From NCBI GenBank assembly GCA_021292105.1, contig CM037874.1, positions 28,589,083 to 28,653,082 of the forward strand: a stretch of DNA of 64,000 nt, in the 5' to 3' direction. This stretch comes from Anadara kagoshimensis. Taxonomy: Eukaryota; Mollusca; Bivalvia; Arcoida; Arcidae. The position numbers and the translations under genes were made by a program. Below, piece by piece: positions 1-13,116 of this stretch (position 1 is the stretch's first letter; every line of letters starts with the position of its first letter). Below the pieces are notes generated by a model that was given only the letters and a program-made list of their open reading frames with translations, was not told the origin of the DNA and ran no database searches.

Positions 1-159
1 TTGCCCAGCCATGATCAAAAATCTACCCAATGCTGTCGTTGGCTTTCTGTCGGAATATTTGAACATAATAAATTAATAGACCAACTTAGCATATGAAAGT
101 ACACTCATGTATAGACGTATTGGTACTACATAATACTTCGACATGTGAAACATATTTGA

Positions 160-240
160 GAAACTTACCAAAGGTCAGTGGTTTTCTCCGAGTACCCCGA
201 GTTACTCCAACATCCTTAAACTGACCTCTCCACTCATTAA
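160..240 (-). repeat. Fragment of tRNA-derived SINE family 1 (intronic)
   Basis: The segment GGTTTTCTCCGAGTACCCCG followed by a TCCAACA block matches the body of the repeat at 37012-37230. It lies in the PEP mutase intron before exon a. A second degenerate piece with the same order of blocks lies at 605-705. Confidence 0.6.
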
Positions 241-393
241 TTCTACAAATTCGTTCTTCTTCTTTTGGAAAAGAGTTTCATTTGTCAGAAACACAACCTG
301 AACATTTTGGCAGTAGCTTTGTCATCAGAAGTGTGTTTGTCATCTGCATGTGTTGGATTCTGAATGAAGTGTAATATCATTTATATTCAAAAG

Positions 394-494
394 GTGCCTG
401 TTTAGAAGATAAATTATTTCCTAAAACTAACTCATTACATGATGGTAGACCACAACCACTAGCTGATATAGAGGAATTTGCTTTAAAAATCAAG
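394..494 (+). CDS. PEPM: PEP mutase exon a (active-site gating loop)
   Basis: Acceptor is ...TTCAAAAG; the exon carries GT completing a split codon, then 33 codons starting [10 protein letters not shown] and ending ALKIK, followed by donor gtagga. It holds the catalytic E114 and loop residues K120/N122. This frame is the only one without stops. Confidence 0.93.
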
Positions 495-3400
495 GTAGGA
501 CAAGTGTATTGATATATATCGGGGTGTGTTTAACAGTGCTTGTTGTAATTTTCCAATGAAAAACACGTTTAAGTTAAAGTTGCCAGCGACTCTCGCTAAC
601 CGGACAGATTTTATTGTGAAAGGTACGTTGATTCCCTTGTCGAAGGTAGATGGGTTTTTTTCCAAAAACTCCGGTTATCTCCAACGTTTCTGAACTGACT
701 GTCCGGATTTAGTGTAATAATTATCTTGACCTAAAACTATATTTCACCCAAGCAACAACCAACCATTTTTAGCTTGCAGTAAGCTGTTATCTAACATACA
801 AAGTTAGGCTACACCTAACAATGAAATCCACTGTGTAAGTCTGTCTTATAGTGTTGATTCGCATTTTTAGACAGATATTTGCCAGATGGGGCCATTTTAC
901 AATGATACATACTACCATTAGGTATCAGCCTCTAACTTACCATCAAACGACTTCATTTTAAATAGATTCTGTTCTAGCATTACATATATCTGTGTATTCC
1001 AGGCATGTAAAGACATACAGACAGATCCAGATTTCTGTATCGTGGCTCGTGTTGAGGCGTTTATTGCTGGTTGGGGACTTGATGAAGCTTTACGGAGAGC
1101 TGAAGCTTATAGAAATGCAGGTTCGTTCTATTCTCTATTGCTCAAAGAACAACAATAATGTATAGGAAGTTAGAATACAATAAACACTCATATCAAGCAA
1201 TATATATATATCTATATCACAGCTACCTGCCCATTTGCAGAACCTATGGGAATCCACTAAGCACCACGCACAATATAACTGCTGAACAAAGCATATATAT
1301 ATAGTAACCGCAGAAAAATCAAAATGGTTGAGTTTGGGATGTAATAAAGTTCTCACAAAAGATGGATCAATTGTCAAAGGCTATTCAACAGTGACAAAAC
1401 AGCCAATTGAATTTAAGCATAATTGCATTTGACTGGATGATGAAAAACGGTCAGGACGACAAGCTTGGTGTCTTCAATGACCCCTTTAATGAAAGCGCCC
1501 TCCTGTCTCATGCCAACATAATAAAAATCAAAGCCAAACAAGCGACTGACAGAATAACGAGCATTGTTTTGCTGATAAATTATAAATCTGCTGGGTTTTC
1601 GTCACTTAATTTATCAGAATATCACAAGAATGCGATAACGGGAAACGAATGATGCACTGTAGACGTTCTATTTCAGGTGCTGATGCAATTCTAATGCATA
1701 GTAAGAAAGATAACCCTAGTGATATAGAAGCATTTATGAAAGCTTGGAATAACCAGGTAATGACTGAATCTATGATCTGACAAAGAATAAAATTGATTGA
1801 TGGGAGGTTAAAATATTCCACTTTTATCAGGACATCCAGGGTTAGCTATGCCATTCGCAAATTTAGACAATTGCTAATTTTTATAATTTCTTGGTCCAAA
1901 AAACAGATTTTGGCTATTATTGCTCCAAATATATTATCAATTTCATTATAATGCAAACAAAATTCACTGAAAACTTGTTACAAGCTTCATTTGAAACATT
2001 TTCATCACTTTTAGTTTCTTAGTTTTTCTGCCTCTTTAACATATTAATTGGCTCCTAAATTTTAAAATTGGCAATTTTGTGGCTCGAACGTTTTGAGGCC
2101 AGAGCTATCCCTGGGCGTCACTAGATACAGGTGAAGTGATAGAAATTTTCACCTTTTCAGTTCGCTCAGGCAGGGAAGGTTCCGTATGGTGTCACGCCTA
2201 CCGTGACATGGGACATCGGTTTCTTAAGGTCCCTTCCGAAGGACCCCGTGACTTTCATTCCTAACGGCCGAGTGTTTAGTGAAGGAACAGTCACTATCTA
2301 TTTCCATGTCTTGCTCAGACCCTATTGGGATTTGAAACCCGACCTCATACATACGGAGCAAGCACTCTACCAACTGATCTAACGCAGTAGTCTACGAAAA
2401 ATAATACCGCCGTGAACTGATTGATAGTTTGAAGTAGTAGATTATAGAGTTTTTTGATAGATTTTATGTAACGATCACATTTGCTAAGAGAAAGTTTTTA
2501 TAAGATTGTTGTTTGGTAACTGGTAGTACAGAATGCATAACAGCAACCTGTTTCGGTGATGAAATCGATTTTGAATGCATTGGTTTTAAAAGCTTTTTTT
2601 CAAATAAAGTATGTGATTTTCCAATTCACAAAACAAGATTCGGTTGTATTTAAAATTAGACAAACAAACAGTTTCAATAGTTTATTTTTGCTATATATAA
2701 GTGCTTTGATCGATAGCTTTGCTATCTTACAAAAAAATATTTTAAAATCTACGGAAGCCCTTTGGTGTGTTTTTCATTACAGGGACCCGTTGTTATAGTA
2801 CCTACTAAATATTACACAGTACCAACACAACACTTCAGAGATTTGGGTATTTCTATGGTGATATGGGCTAATCATAATTTACGGGCATCAGTCAAAGCTA
2901 TGCAGGATGTAACTAATCGTATATATAGAGACCAATCTTTGGCCGCTGTAGAAAAAGAGGTAACATTTTTATGGATTCAATAATCAGTGGAGCATGATTT
3001 CATCAGTCTATTTGTTGTTTTATGTATTGACCTTTCTGTGTCCAACTTGAGACTGGTAATATTTTTCATTTGAATCGGCCTTTTTTGATTTGGTATAGTA
3101 CAGGGTCCGTACAGACCTGGAAAAGTCCTTAAATTTGTGATTTACCTTGAAAAGTCCCGGAAAACGAAATGTCCTTAAAAATCCTGGAAAAGACTTTGAA
3201 TTTGTCAGTCTAAGCCCGTGGGAACTCTGTAGTAATATGCCTTTTCTGATTTTAAAAGAGATTTTTCATAACCTAAATATGGCATATGTAGCATATGTGT
3301 TCCTCACAACTTTTTAAAATGACATGTGTAGCACGTTTGTTCTTCATAGCTTTAAAATGATCATAACGCTACGCAACATGTTTGTTTTTCATAGTTTCAT

Positions 3401-3613
3401 GGCTATGTTACTAGCATGCTACTTCTAGAATGGGATACATTATTGGTTGTATTTGGTGTAAAGAAGAAACCGACGTCAGATGTTCACTTATTTTTATATT
3501 TATATTCGGTTTAATTTCAGATTGTTCCCGTAAAAGAAGTCTTCCGTTTACAAGATGACTACGAGTTACATGAAGCTGAGGATAGATATTTACCATGTAG
3601 AGATGTCCAATAG
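394..3613 (+). CDS. PEPM: Phosphoenolpyruvate phosphomutase, 3' part (5 exons)
   Basis: The enzyme interconverts phosphoenolpyruvate and phosphonopyruvate, the C-P bond-forming entry step of phosphonate (2-aminoethylphosphonate, phosphonolipid) synthesis; it is a cytosolic isocitrate-lyase-superfamily TIM barrel. The five exons (394-494, 1003-1120, 1677-1756, 2783-2959, 3521-3613) join in frame at GT-AG junctions. They give residues about 111 to 298 by alignment to the roughly 295-residue Mytilus edulis enzyme as I remember it. Visible active-site elements are E114 in CLEDK, the gating-loop residues K120 and N122 in FPKTNS, R159 in VARVE and H190 in LMHSKK. Upstream exons, including the D58/D85/D87 region, lie left of the window. 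The close match to the mussel enzyme and absence of stops argue for a working gene. Neighbour SERCA is convergent. Confidence 0.95.
605..705 (-). repeat. Second degenerate fragment of SINE family 1
   Basis: Blocks for the ggtttttt..., ctccggttatctccaac and ctgaactgactgtccgg motifs occur in the same order as in the copy at 37012-37230. It lies in the intron between exons a and b. Confidence 0.5.
1003..1120 (+). CDS. PEPM: PEP mutase exon b
   Basis: Acceptor gtattccag, donor gttcgt. It has 39 codons plus one base, starting [11 protein letters not shown] and containing [12 protein letters not shown] with substrate-binding R159. Confidence 0.94.
1677..1756 (+). CDS. PEPM: PEP mutase exon c
   Basis: Acceptor tatttcag, donor gtaatg. 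Two bases complete the Gly of NAGADAIL, then 26 codons with LMHSKK (H190) and FMKAWNNQ. Confidence 0.93.
2163..2395 (-). repeat. tRNA-derived SINE, family 2 copy
   Basis: Read on the minus strand, the head has TTAGATCAGTTGGTAGAGTG, close to a tRNA A box, and about 45 nt on a TTTCAAATCCC-type B box. The body has the GTGACATGG...TTTCAT...GGAACAGTCACTA blocks shared with copies at 27722, 33340, 47072 and 54944. It lies within a PEP mutase intron. Confidence 0.7.
2783..2959 (+). CDS. PEPM: PEP mutase exon d
   Basis: Acceptor cattacag, donor gtaaca; 59 full codons. It starts [11 protein letters not shown] and includes [12 protein letters not shown], the conserved last barrel strands and the start of the C-terminal helices. 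Confidence 0.95.
3101..3229. repeat. Short MITE-like repeat
   Basis: The ends are CAGGGTCCGTACAGACC and (inverted) CAGAGTTCCCACGGGC, an imperfect terminal inverted repeat. TAGTA occurs immediately outside both ends, as a possible target duplication. The inside is a run of GGAAAAGTCCTTAAA-like half repeats. Confidence 0.55.
3521..3613 (+). CDS. PEPM: PEP mutase terminal exon
   Basis: Acceptor ttaatttcag; 30 codons from [11 protein letters not shown] through AEDRYLP to a TAG stop at 3611-3613. The tail is the family's C-terminal swapped helix; its last four residues (RDVQ) are not ones I recognise from the mussel protein. Confidence 0.92.
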   Translation: MVPVKEVFRLQDDYELHEAEDRYLPCRDVQ

Positions 3614-4790
3614 CCAAAGTTAACACCTTATAAATAGTTAAATCCCACCGAAATAGTCAAAATAACTTACCCTTAAACGCACAGAAGCCAAATTGTTTAC
3701 ATTCCGCCGTATATTTATTTAATATTTATTTATTAAAGTGGTTCTAAGATACATGTAAACTGTACGTTTATTCAATAATTAAAAAAATTACAATATGAAT
3801 AATATTTATTATTATTTATATTTGTGAAGCTTTATTTGCAGAACAAACGGTTTACAATTTATTTTCAAAAAATACTGAGACCGAAATAAGACCATACCCA
3901 TTGATATAGAGATCCAAAACATCGTAAATGTATTAATTTTAGCGTGTACAAACTTAAGTACATATATACCATTTTCAAATTGTATTTAAAAATGATATAA
4001 TTGTCATATGTATTTTATGATTTAATTAAAAAATGGTATATGACAATATTATGATTTTGGTAAGTTTACATAAACTTGAATTAGCGAAAATATCGTATTT
4101 AATTTTATAGTGAATTTAAATAGCGATACTCTATCATCGAAAAAATCGCTAAAAATAGTACGCCGTTTACAGTATAAGCTCTGCCCAGTTTTTCACTGAG
4201 CAATTATTTGTCCTCTATAACATGCGTGGTTAGTTATAAAAATCCTGATTCTACATTTTACCTTCACTGTATCCAAAGTTGGAGTTTTTTGGATTTAACC
4301 ATTTCAGAATCTTATCAGTTACCATAAATAACATAATATGATGATAAAACTCTTCAATCAACATTTTCTTATATGGAAAAGCGAGGAAGGACCATTTGCT
4401 TGATACAAGCGTCAAAACCGCAAATTCCTCTTGTAAAAAGCTCTCAACCTACACTATATTTTTTTGTATTTAAAAGTATTGTTATAAATATGTTCTGTAT
4501 ATCTCGGTTTGTTCGAAAGTTGATAGACATTGACATGGCATTTAATAGACAATCTTTGACAAAAAAGCTATAACTATTATATTAAGTCTTCCAGGTGAAA
4601 ACATCCATGATAAATTTTCTTCTTTGGATTGATAAATAGAGAATAAAAAACAAAAATGTCCCAATCGACCTAACATATTAGTTAATTTCTGTCTTGTTTG
4701 CTTCTATATTGATGTATTGAGGCGATTTCTTCTGTTAATAACCCTTAGATATTATAACTTAAATTTCCTATGAAAAATACCGACTATGTG
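3614..4790. other. Intergenic, no gene seen
   Basis: This is 3'-flanking DNA of PEP mutase. It is very AT-rich. A CGCTA/TAGCG-bearing segment near 4080-4180 ending GTTTACAGTATA resembles the right end of the CTGTAAA MITE family seen at 26511 and 30875. No open frame here has protein-like content. Confidence 0.6.
3732..3737 (+). terminator. Possible poly(A) signal of PEP mutase
   Basis: ATTAAA, the commonest variant of AATAAA, lies 119 nt after the stop codon. The region is so AT-rich that chance occurrence is likely. Confidence 0.3.
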
Positions 4791-4797
4791 CACTCCT

Positions 4798-4955
4798 TTA
4801 TCAGAAGTGCTTACCCTTCTGCAACACCTCGCCTCACTCCCCTGGTGAAAGTTCACGTGTTTAACTTAATTTACAAGTTTTCAAAGTTTTTGCTCTGCTT
4901 TATGGATTGTGATTTGTACATGGATTTGTGTGTTTGTTTTAGATTAGGTATAATA
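4798..4955 (+). repeat. Dispersed repeat, copy 1 of 3
   Basis: It shares ordered blocks with 5378-5532 and, inverted, with 24175-24395: GTGCTTACCCTTC, CCTCACT-CCTGGTG, AAGTTCACGTGTTTAAC, a TTTTGCTCTGCTT stretch, ATTGTGATT and a TTTGTGTGTTTG end. The family is not identified; its ends are not defined by inverted repeats I can see. Confidence 0.7.
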
Positions 4956-5377
4956 GAACTGTGTACAGCGTATGTTGTTTTTTTTTTTACTACAACTCAT
5001 ATATGGGTAACTATACAACACTTATGTAGACTGAAAATGGTTCCAACAACTGATTATTAAACCACACAATTCTGTATAAGGCTTAACAAAAATCATGACT
5101 TGCCAGGTTTGTCTCCCTTGCATGCTTTGTTTGTTTGCTATTCCGTTCTTTTAGTGACAATGGCTATCGCCAAGTATATTTTTCAGCCTTAACTGTAGAA
5201 AATGCATTAAAAAGAACCAAGAATTACAGACCACAATTACATTAGAATCGACAGATGACCTATAGTACGTCAGCAATGTTTTAGTAGTGTTTATAAACAT
5301 GGAAGAGTCTAAATAATGTAAATAGGGTTCATATATGAAGGTGATTACACACGTGGCGGGTGTAGCTAGCTAAACAG

Positions 5378-5532
5378 GAGGCGCTTACCCTTCCAGAGCA
5401 CCCGGCCTCACTTGTCTGGTGGAAGTTCGTGGAAGTTCACGTTTCTAACCTGACTTGTCAGTTCCAAAGTTTTTACTTTGCTTCTGTATTGTGATTCGGA
5501 CATGGATTAGTATGTTTGTTTTTGATTTTGAC
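5378..5532 (+). repeat. Dispersed repeat, copy 2 of 3
   Basis: Same family as 4798-4955, about 420 bp downstream in the same orientation. It contains GGCGCTTACCCTTCCAGAGC and a small internal duplication of GTGGAAGTTC. Confidence 0.7.
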
Positions 5533-8500
5533 AAATGAACGCACGAAGTCGAGAATATACGTGTACAACAACACGGTTAATTTATGTGATTAAGACTCGC
5601 CCATGTTAATAAACACGATGTCTAAATATTGCTGACGGACTATAGACTAAGTTACAGGCCATATTTAAACCACTGACCCTCGTCATTGGAGGTCACCAAA
5701 CAAAAAGACAGAATGGTACAAATAGTGCTTTTGAATTGTCTTCATAGAGAGGGTAAGAAAAAGTTAAATTGTACTACAATAAAAATTTCTACAATACAAA
5801 AGATATTTACCATATTGTATAATGTTATTATAATCAGATGGTAAGAGAGATCGCCATTGCAATACTTTCATATTATTGAATGTTTAACTTAATTCGATGA
5901 TAATCTCTAATAACTACTCAAAACCCAATTACAAATAAAATAATCTTTATTTCTAGAGGAAATGTACAAAACTGGCAGTCGTATATCGACAAATCACTGC
6001 CATTTCAACAGGTAGATTAAGACATTTGCGTACTATGTATACACTTTGATATGTACAGGGTAGAAAAATAATAAATAAAACACGCAGTGACCTACTTTCA
6101 TAACACACTTACACAAAACGTATGACAAAATAGGTTTGGCTTATATGGAATTCTCACATCCTATAAAAGGAGTTTTAAAATAACATTTAATTTAGCTTTT
6201 ACACCCTTGATTGGATTTTCTGTCAAGCCAATAATCCTGTTAATTGCCATACGTTATCATCAATACATATTTTGTCCTTTTTGATAAAACAGCGAGCCTT
6301 TTGATGAAAGGAAGCAAAACTATAGAATAGGTAGTATCTTCTGACGACTGTTGACTGTTGTCAAGGTAATGCAATAATTATAATATTTTTTTACTTCTAC
6401 ATGCTGGTAAATTGATGAAAGATGATAAGAGATTAACTCCATGTCATTATGAAACTTCTGTCTTGGCCTATAGATGAGACAATTTTCGTACTTAAACTCT
6501 TTTTAAAATTAAAACGAATAATATATAATATCACAGCCAACACCAAACGACAACAACCAAAAGAGAATAAAAACATTTAAGAAAAAACAAATAGATCAAC
6601 ATGCTTATCCGAATGCCTGCTGCTGTATAACCAGCAGAACAATGAGACGATTCAGTGGCGAGCTGACTTCCGCCATTTTGTGCATGAATTCACATTTCAA
6701 TCTTATCCTCAAGAAAAAGTAATTAAATTATCCAAAATACATGTATAATTCTTGGTTCTCTAAATTCAATTTTGTTTCAGTATATCTTGTTTTATAACGC
6801 TTGTTTGTTTTAAATCATTTACCATGACAATATAAATCTTTTTTTTTCTTTTTCTTTTTGGCAAATTTCTTATCGTTTCGTGAACACTTTTCATGTCAAA
6901 ATGTAAACAAGACACATACACGAAACTAATAAAGTAATTAATTTATTTGAACCCTACGACTAACTTAAAAGGTTCGAAAGATTAGTGAATCTCCAAGATA
7001 CAGAGGAAGTTGTGTCAAGAGACGGAATACAAAACTGTCATGTACAGCTATCAAAATTGTCATGATTCCAAAGCAAAAATATCTTGATTATTTTTAAAAC
7101 CAAAATGTTCATGACAGAAATACTGAGATTCGAGATGATGGCAATGTTGCAAACCACTCCATGAATACTACAAGCATAAAACATAACTCCTACCATTTAA
7201 ACATCTACCCGCTGACGTGGCAGTTCTGAGGTACAAAACGGGTGGGGTTTTTCTCTCTTATATAGGAACGCCAGAACGACTTGATGATCTGTTTTTGCAA
7301 GTGATAATGCATTTGTAAACACAACCCTAAGTAATGCCCTACAATCAAATATCTGCCTGTTTTAACTTATACAAAGCTACCTAAAAGCTTACTTTGGAGC
7401 TTTTCTGTGTACTTTGGCTGGGGTGATTGTTTTCTCCTTCAAAAGTTGCTTGAGTATAAATGGCTATATTTGATATCACTCGACCATTCGCATATGCAGA
7501 ATGGTTTTAAACCACATTGTCATCAATCGCCATTTTACTGCGATACCAAATAACTGATCCAATATCAAACAGCGTAAATATATAACATTTAATGCTCCAA
7601 AAAAAATCGCCAAACCATGACAAAACACCAGTCGACTATGATGTCAACAGATGTTGATCACTTAGTTAGCGAGTGTATTTGAAACCGTTTAAAGCAGAAT
7701 GCTTAATCGCCAGAAACAAAATACAAAGATATCATCTACATAAGACAAATCATCAGGTAATTCCAAAAACGTTTCATATAACATAATCATATAACATTAA
7801 ATGATGCGTCATGTATATTTCAAAATATAATGATCAAATAGTTTGTACTTTCAATGAATCCATAACTCTGTTAACATGTTATATAGCGGTCTTCATTTTG
7901 TTTCTATAAAAGGTATTACATTAAACTGAAAACAGAACTCGAATCTAATGCAAACTTAACTTGTGATTTGATGTCCACTTATAATTTCTTAAAATCATTA
8001 CAAGCCGTCGTACTCAAATTGCAAATAACAACTTCAAAGTAACACAATTTAAAATTGAATCCATCTACACAAATTGAAATTACAATTGTTTTGAAAACTT
8101 ATTCTCCAAGTTCTTACAATTTATATTTATTTTGAAAAATACAATTTGTGACTCACTTCTTGTCATAATGTTGCTTGCAATAGTGTTCTCCATTTTCAGT
8201 TCTATTTCATTACTATGCTGTATGCTGTTTTCGCGATCTACTATTTTAGCCAGCTTCCATACTTTTAACAAGCACATTTACCTACATACTCGCGAAATGT
8301 CCTTATCACTGACTTAGCCAATGACTGATGAAAAATATACTAATAAATTAACACGAAAATACTATTTGTACAACAAAACTTCCCGAAGAGGTGCTTATGG
8401 AGAATATGAAACTACGTTGTTTTCATTGTTGTTGTAAGCGGATCTGTCGTTTGGGCCTCGTTTTAACAACATGTCGGTTACAACACCAAGAAAAACACAT

Positions 8501-11500
8501 CTAATGCATCACAGATTATCTTCTCGGTAATAAAAAAAAGATCTGTTACATACTGGATTTACACACGTGATCACTTTGGAATAAAATCCGTAAAAACTAT
8601 ATATTTACAATATCTGACCTGCCATATCGTACATACATGATGTAACGTTGTGTATTGCATAAATTATGAACAACTCTGAATAATTCTAATCTACGTATCA
8701 CACTTTGAAAGTCAAACCACTTATAATAGCCGGGATTAGGGTTCGAAAGTTGCATACGAACCCTTTTAATATTCTATCACACACTCTCACAAAAAGTCAA
8801 CATATGAATAAATAATTTCTTCATGGGAATTGTTTTTCTTCAAATTGTAAACACCTTCAACAGCACACTGGGAGATCGGGACAAACAATCTCTGTATATA
8901 GTTCGGCGGTAGATGAATCCAAGTCTTTTGGGATTTCATTATCGGTGTGTAGGCTGTTGTCGTTACCATGGCTCCCATCGAAGGATGTCAAACAAAGGGA
9001 AACCAATTATCTTTTATCCAGGTCGGTCTATCTAATTTTCTTGTAGGTCTCAATTTCCTCAAATGGGACTGTAAAAAGTTTGTTTAAAGAATCTCATCAA
9101 ACAGTTTTTTTTAATTGACGATGCACAACATCACGAACAAATGTCGATTCTTTTAAAACGAAACAACGCCCTACACGCTATTTCTGAGAATGCACATTCT
9201 AAATGCTAGTATTACAGCATCACAAATTAATATATAATAAATTATACAAATAAACTGTTACAATGCATATTATATATATATATATATATATTTCATGCAG
9301 CATATTGATATCGCTAATAAATAAACTAGTATGTTACACAAGCTGATACGTGGCTAACTAATTAAATAACATACTTTTTAAAAAATAAATTGGAACTCAA
9401 AATATTTTCTAATATAGTAGTGTGTTTACTAGCAAAGCTATTGTCGTTAATTAAAATAACTAAAAATTCATAAACTAATCCATATCCATTCCCCTGAGAA
9501 GGTTTACGGGTCATTTTGTGTTTCTAAAGGACCTATGGAACAGCAAAGTTCCCAAGTTCAAAACGCACAATGTAAAAGCTTTTCTAAATATTGAAGAGAG
9601 TGGATATTCTCTTCATTAATCCAGCAAATGTTCCGAGACGCTTTTATCCGACTACGCCTGTCGTTGTTCTCTCATTTTCTAATATAAGTTCCAAAGAATC
9701 CTGGGAAGTCTGAAAATATTATCAACATTATGAGCATCTCAATTCATGAAAGTTTTACTATGAAGATAGTTAGTTTTGGGTAACGCACGGAGTTGGAGAA
9801 ATGAAAAATGGTAAAACCGCGTGTTTAGGTAGGAAGACAGAGGGTTTTGTGAACTTTGGATAACAGAATATTTAACGGAGAAACAAATCGGCATTCGAGA
9901 CAAACAAGGAAGGAAACAATAAATGAAGTTTGTTTTTAAATCATGCCTGCACAAGTAATGCAGGAAAAAAAGAAGACCATGCCTGCAAACGCGAACGTGT
10001 CTAGAAACATTTGAATCATATATCAAATACAAAATGAAAATGTAAGATAAAGAAATCAATTTAAGCTTAAGTATTGTAGCCTGCGGCTCATGATCATGGT
10101 AAATAAATCTGTGACAGGGTATATGGGACTGTGGGACCTTCCAAAGCAATGTAGAATTTATATGAAATAATTCCAAATCTGCATTTCAAATCCGACCTTA
10201 TTGGTCAGTTGTTCTTTTTAAGTTTGCCTCGCCCTTAATGTAACTAAATATATGTCAATATGAAAGTTTATACAATATGAAAGGAATCAAAATGCCTTTT
10301 TTCACATTCCGAAATTAAACATTTTTAAAGCAAAATGTAGTACAGGTGATTGCAGAAAGAAGCTTAAAAGGTCTTTATTTTCAGAATCTTTTTAAACACA
10401 AAGCCAAGTTCTAAAAGGATTTACGTAGCTCGAATAACAAACGCGATAGTAATTTAGAAACTCTTGAGTATTGTTTCAAAGATTGTCAGAGCGATAAAAA
10501 AAATCTGATTCGTATTTAGCAATTGGATAGAGAGACATTAAGTCAAGCTATATATTGGGAATCTATTATTTAGCCAAGTCTATTGATATGATCTTCTATA
10601 ATTAATAACATGTTCTCATTTGTTTGGTCTCCTTGAACAAGTCGCAGTCACAGACCATGTTATCATAAATAAGATGTGGTGTTTCATTAATATATTATTT
10701 TGCCTGTTAATTTGGTCCATCTGGAAACTTCAACCATAATATGTTAAATATATCTACAATGCTGTCTACAAATTGCGATATATGCTCCTCTTTAGCAGGT
10801 CATTATAGGTTTTTATTTAAATAGCAAATGCGCATTATGGACAAATTATATTACTATACATAATGAATTAACTAAATATACTACTTTCAACAAGCATGTT
10901 AGTTAAAGGTTGAGGGAACACGTGGTAAAAAGCAATGTACTTGACATAAAGCAACATGTTTGACAAGCATGCGACAAGGCAAACACCAATATTGTACAGA
11001 ACATCTGAATACCAACACCAATAATGTTTGAATTGATAGCCATACTAATTACCACATATGAATATATATACAATATACATGCAACTTAATTAACGATATT
11101 AAAATAAATATTTGTACAGTTTTTATGGGTTTTAATGTTCTTAGCTTTACAGGTTCAAATCTAAAACTGTCGTCGGAAAAGACAACACTGAATGTCAATT
11201 AAACACGAATGAAGACTGAATTATTCAACTTGAATAAATGGAGTGTATCTTTATGTATATATAGTTTAAGCATTTATGAATTCTACTAGAATTATGTTTC
11301 AGAAATCCACCAATAGGCAGCTCGAAAATCAAAATTAAGTCAGGATACTGGAAGAAGATTACTAGTTGTACTATAACAGTCAAAAGATATAATTTGGAAA
11401 ACGATGAAACTGCAATCAATATATTACATTCCAATACCATTCCTATCCGTGATATTTAGCAAATGGACTCGATTTTTATACTTATGTAGCAGACAGTAAT

Positions 11501-12670
11501 GTACATTATGTTTTCATTAATCAATAATGGTAAATTTGTCTAAGCATGGACAAAGGAGGCAGTCATATTCCAATATTGATTTTGACGACAGATTCGGTCC
11601 GTGAACAGTATGCGTCAAGGCAATCTGTATAAACATATTAACAATGTACATGCTTTAAGAATGACACATTTTTTGCTCCCACGCCAAATTGTTCACAGCT
11701 GTGCAAGCTAAACCACGGACTTTTTCATACCCATTTCTTTGTAGATAAACAATATTAAGATGGATATAAGCTTCCAAAACTTTGTACAATCAGGTCATGG
11801 GTGAAGTAATGGTCGACATCTGTAAAGAAGTGGCCAAAGGGACAGTTGCAGAAATTATTTACACCACGTTCCAAGTTGGTTATACAAATGTCTGACTGGT
11901 TTTATTGATTGATTTCTATAATGTTAAAATGTAACTGTTCTGTACCATTTCTTGATAGATCTTACTTTGTGGTTTTTTTCAGTGCATCATAGCGGTGTCA
12001 CAAAATTAACTATAGATGAATAGAGGTGGAACTTTAACCAAAGTGTCGCTTAATGGCGTCTATGTCTTATGTTTCACATTAGAGATTCACATTTTTTTAT
12101 GCCAACGTCACTTTAATAAGGCACCCGTGACATCTCAAATTAAAACAATACAGGTTTAAAGGAATGTAAAGTTCATCAAAGACCGAACCATAATGACCAT
12201 CACCAGTTAAGTTTGTTTTACATTTGCAGATCTAGTTATCTTATAAGGTTCCAAAATGTTACATTCCATTGAAATCCTAGATTATGAATAAGTATGACAA
12301 CTCCAATTTGCCGTCTTTCTTTTTAAATTTAACAACAAATTACAACGACCCTATGGCCAAAGGTCGTTCTCTCTCTTTATATCACAATTCACAATTTTTT
12401 ATCACACTCTTTTATAAAATATTAGTACGTAAGAAGTAGGTGATTGTATCTTGGGCTGTAAAGTAAATACATATTTCTAGCCTTAAAACTAAACTTGATG
12501 AAGAATCACCATTTTAAATTTGGAAATCACCTAAATTTAGTACGAGTTGGTGGGATGTGTCGTGTTTAACATAGATGACGCCCCAGTTTTGTCCAAGTTT
12601 AGATCAGAACAACATTTAAACATATTTGATAAAGACAACAAACTAATAATAGTTAACTATAATCTAAAGC
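5533..12670. other. Intergenic, no gene seen
   Basis: About 7 kb between convergent genes. I found no exon-like segment, RNA gene or clear mobile element beyond an AT microsatellite. The longest open frame (10176 to 9739, minus, 145 codons) has no recognisable motif and AT-driven composition. Confidence 0.6.
9269..9291. repeat. (AT)n microsatellite
   Basis: Uninterrupted AT dinucleotides over about 23 bp in the intergenic region. Confidence 0.85.
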
Positions 12671-12679
12671 TATATCGTC

Positions 12680-12762
12680 TGTCCCTGGTCACTTGAAAGA
12701 CGTGATGATAATACTGTTTTCAAAACGACATCACCTTGGCAACCAGGGGCAGATAATTCAAG
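12680..12762. repeat. Small fold-back element
   Basis: TCTGTCCCTGGTCAC at the left and, inverted, TCTGCCCCTGGTTGCC at the right can pair; TGAAAGACGTGATG on the left also matches the inverted GGTGATGTCG on the right. The unit is about 80 bp, like a short MITE or a hairpin. Confidence 0.5.
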
Positions 12763-13082
12763 ATAGAAATATAACAGTTATATACAATGTATAACAAGTC
12801 TCCTCACCTTTCCTGTACACACTGTGATCACTTTCTGTTGCAGCATTAAAGGAGATGTGAATGTTTTGTTATAGCATTACATATAGTAATTTCATGATCT
12901 TGTTTCTTTCAGCCACATGTTCATATTACTTACATAGGGTCTGTCAATCAATTGAGGTATAAGAACATACAAGAATCTGAGCCGTCAAATACTTGCACAT
13001 ATATTTTGAGGCTTTTTTTTTTTTTTACAAACTTAGATTTCATATTAATATGCTGAGAAGGATTTTATCTCTATTCCTGTGG

Positions 13083-13116
<34 letters not shown>

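Noticed and set aside
9739-10176. 145-codon open frame, minus strand
   Set aside because: Longest frame in the intergenic region, but it has no recognisable domain, repeats or splice context, and its composition follows the AT-rich background.
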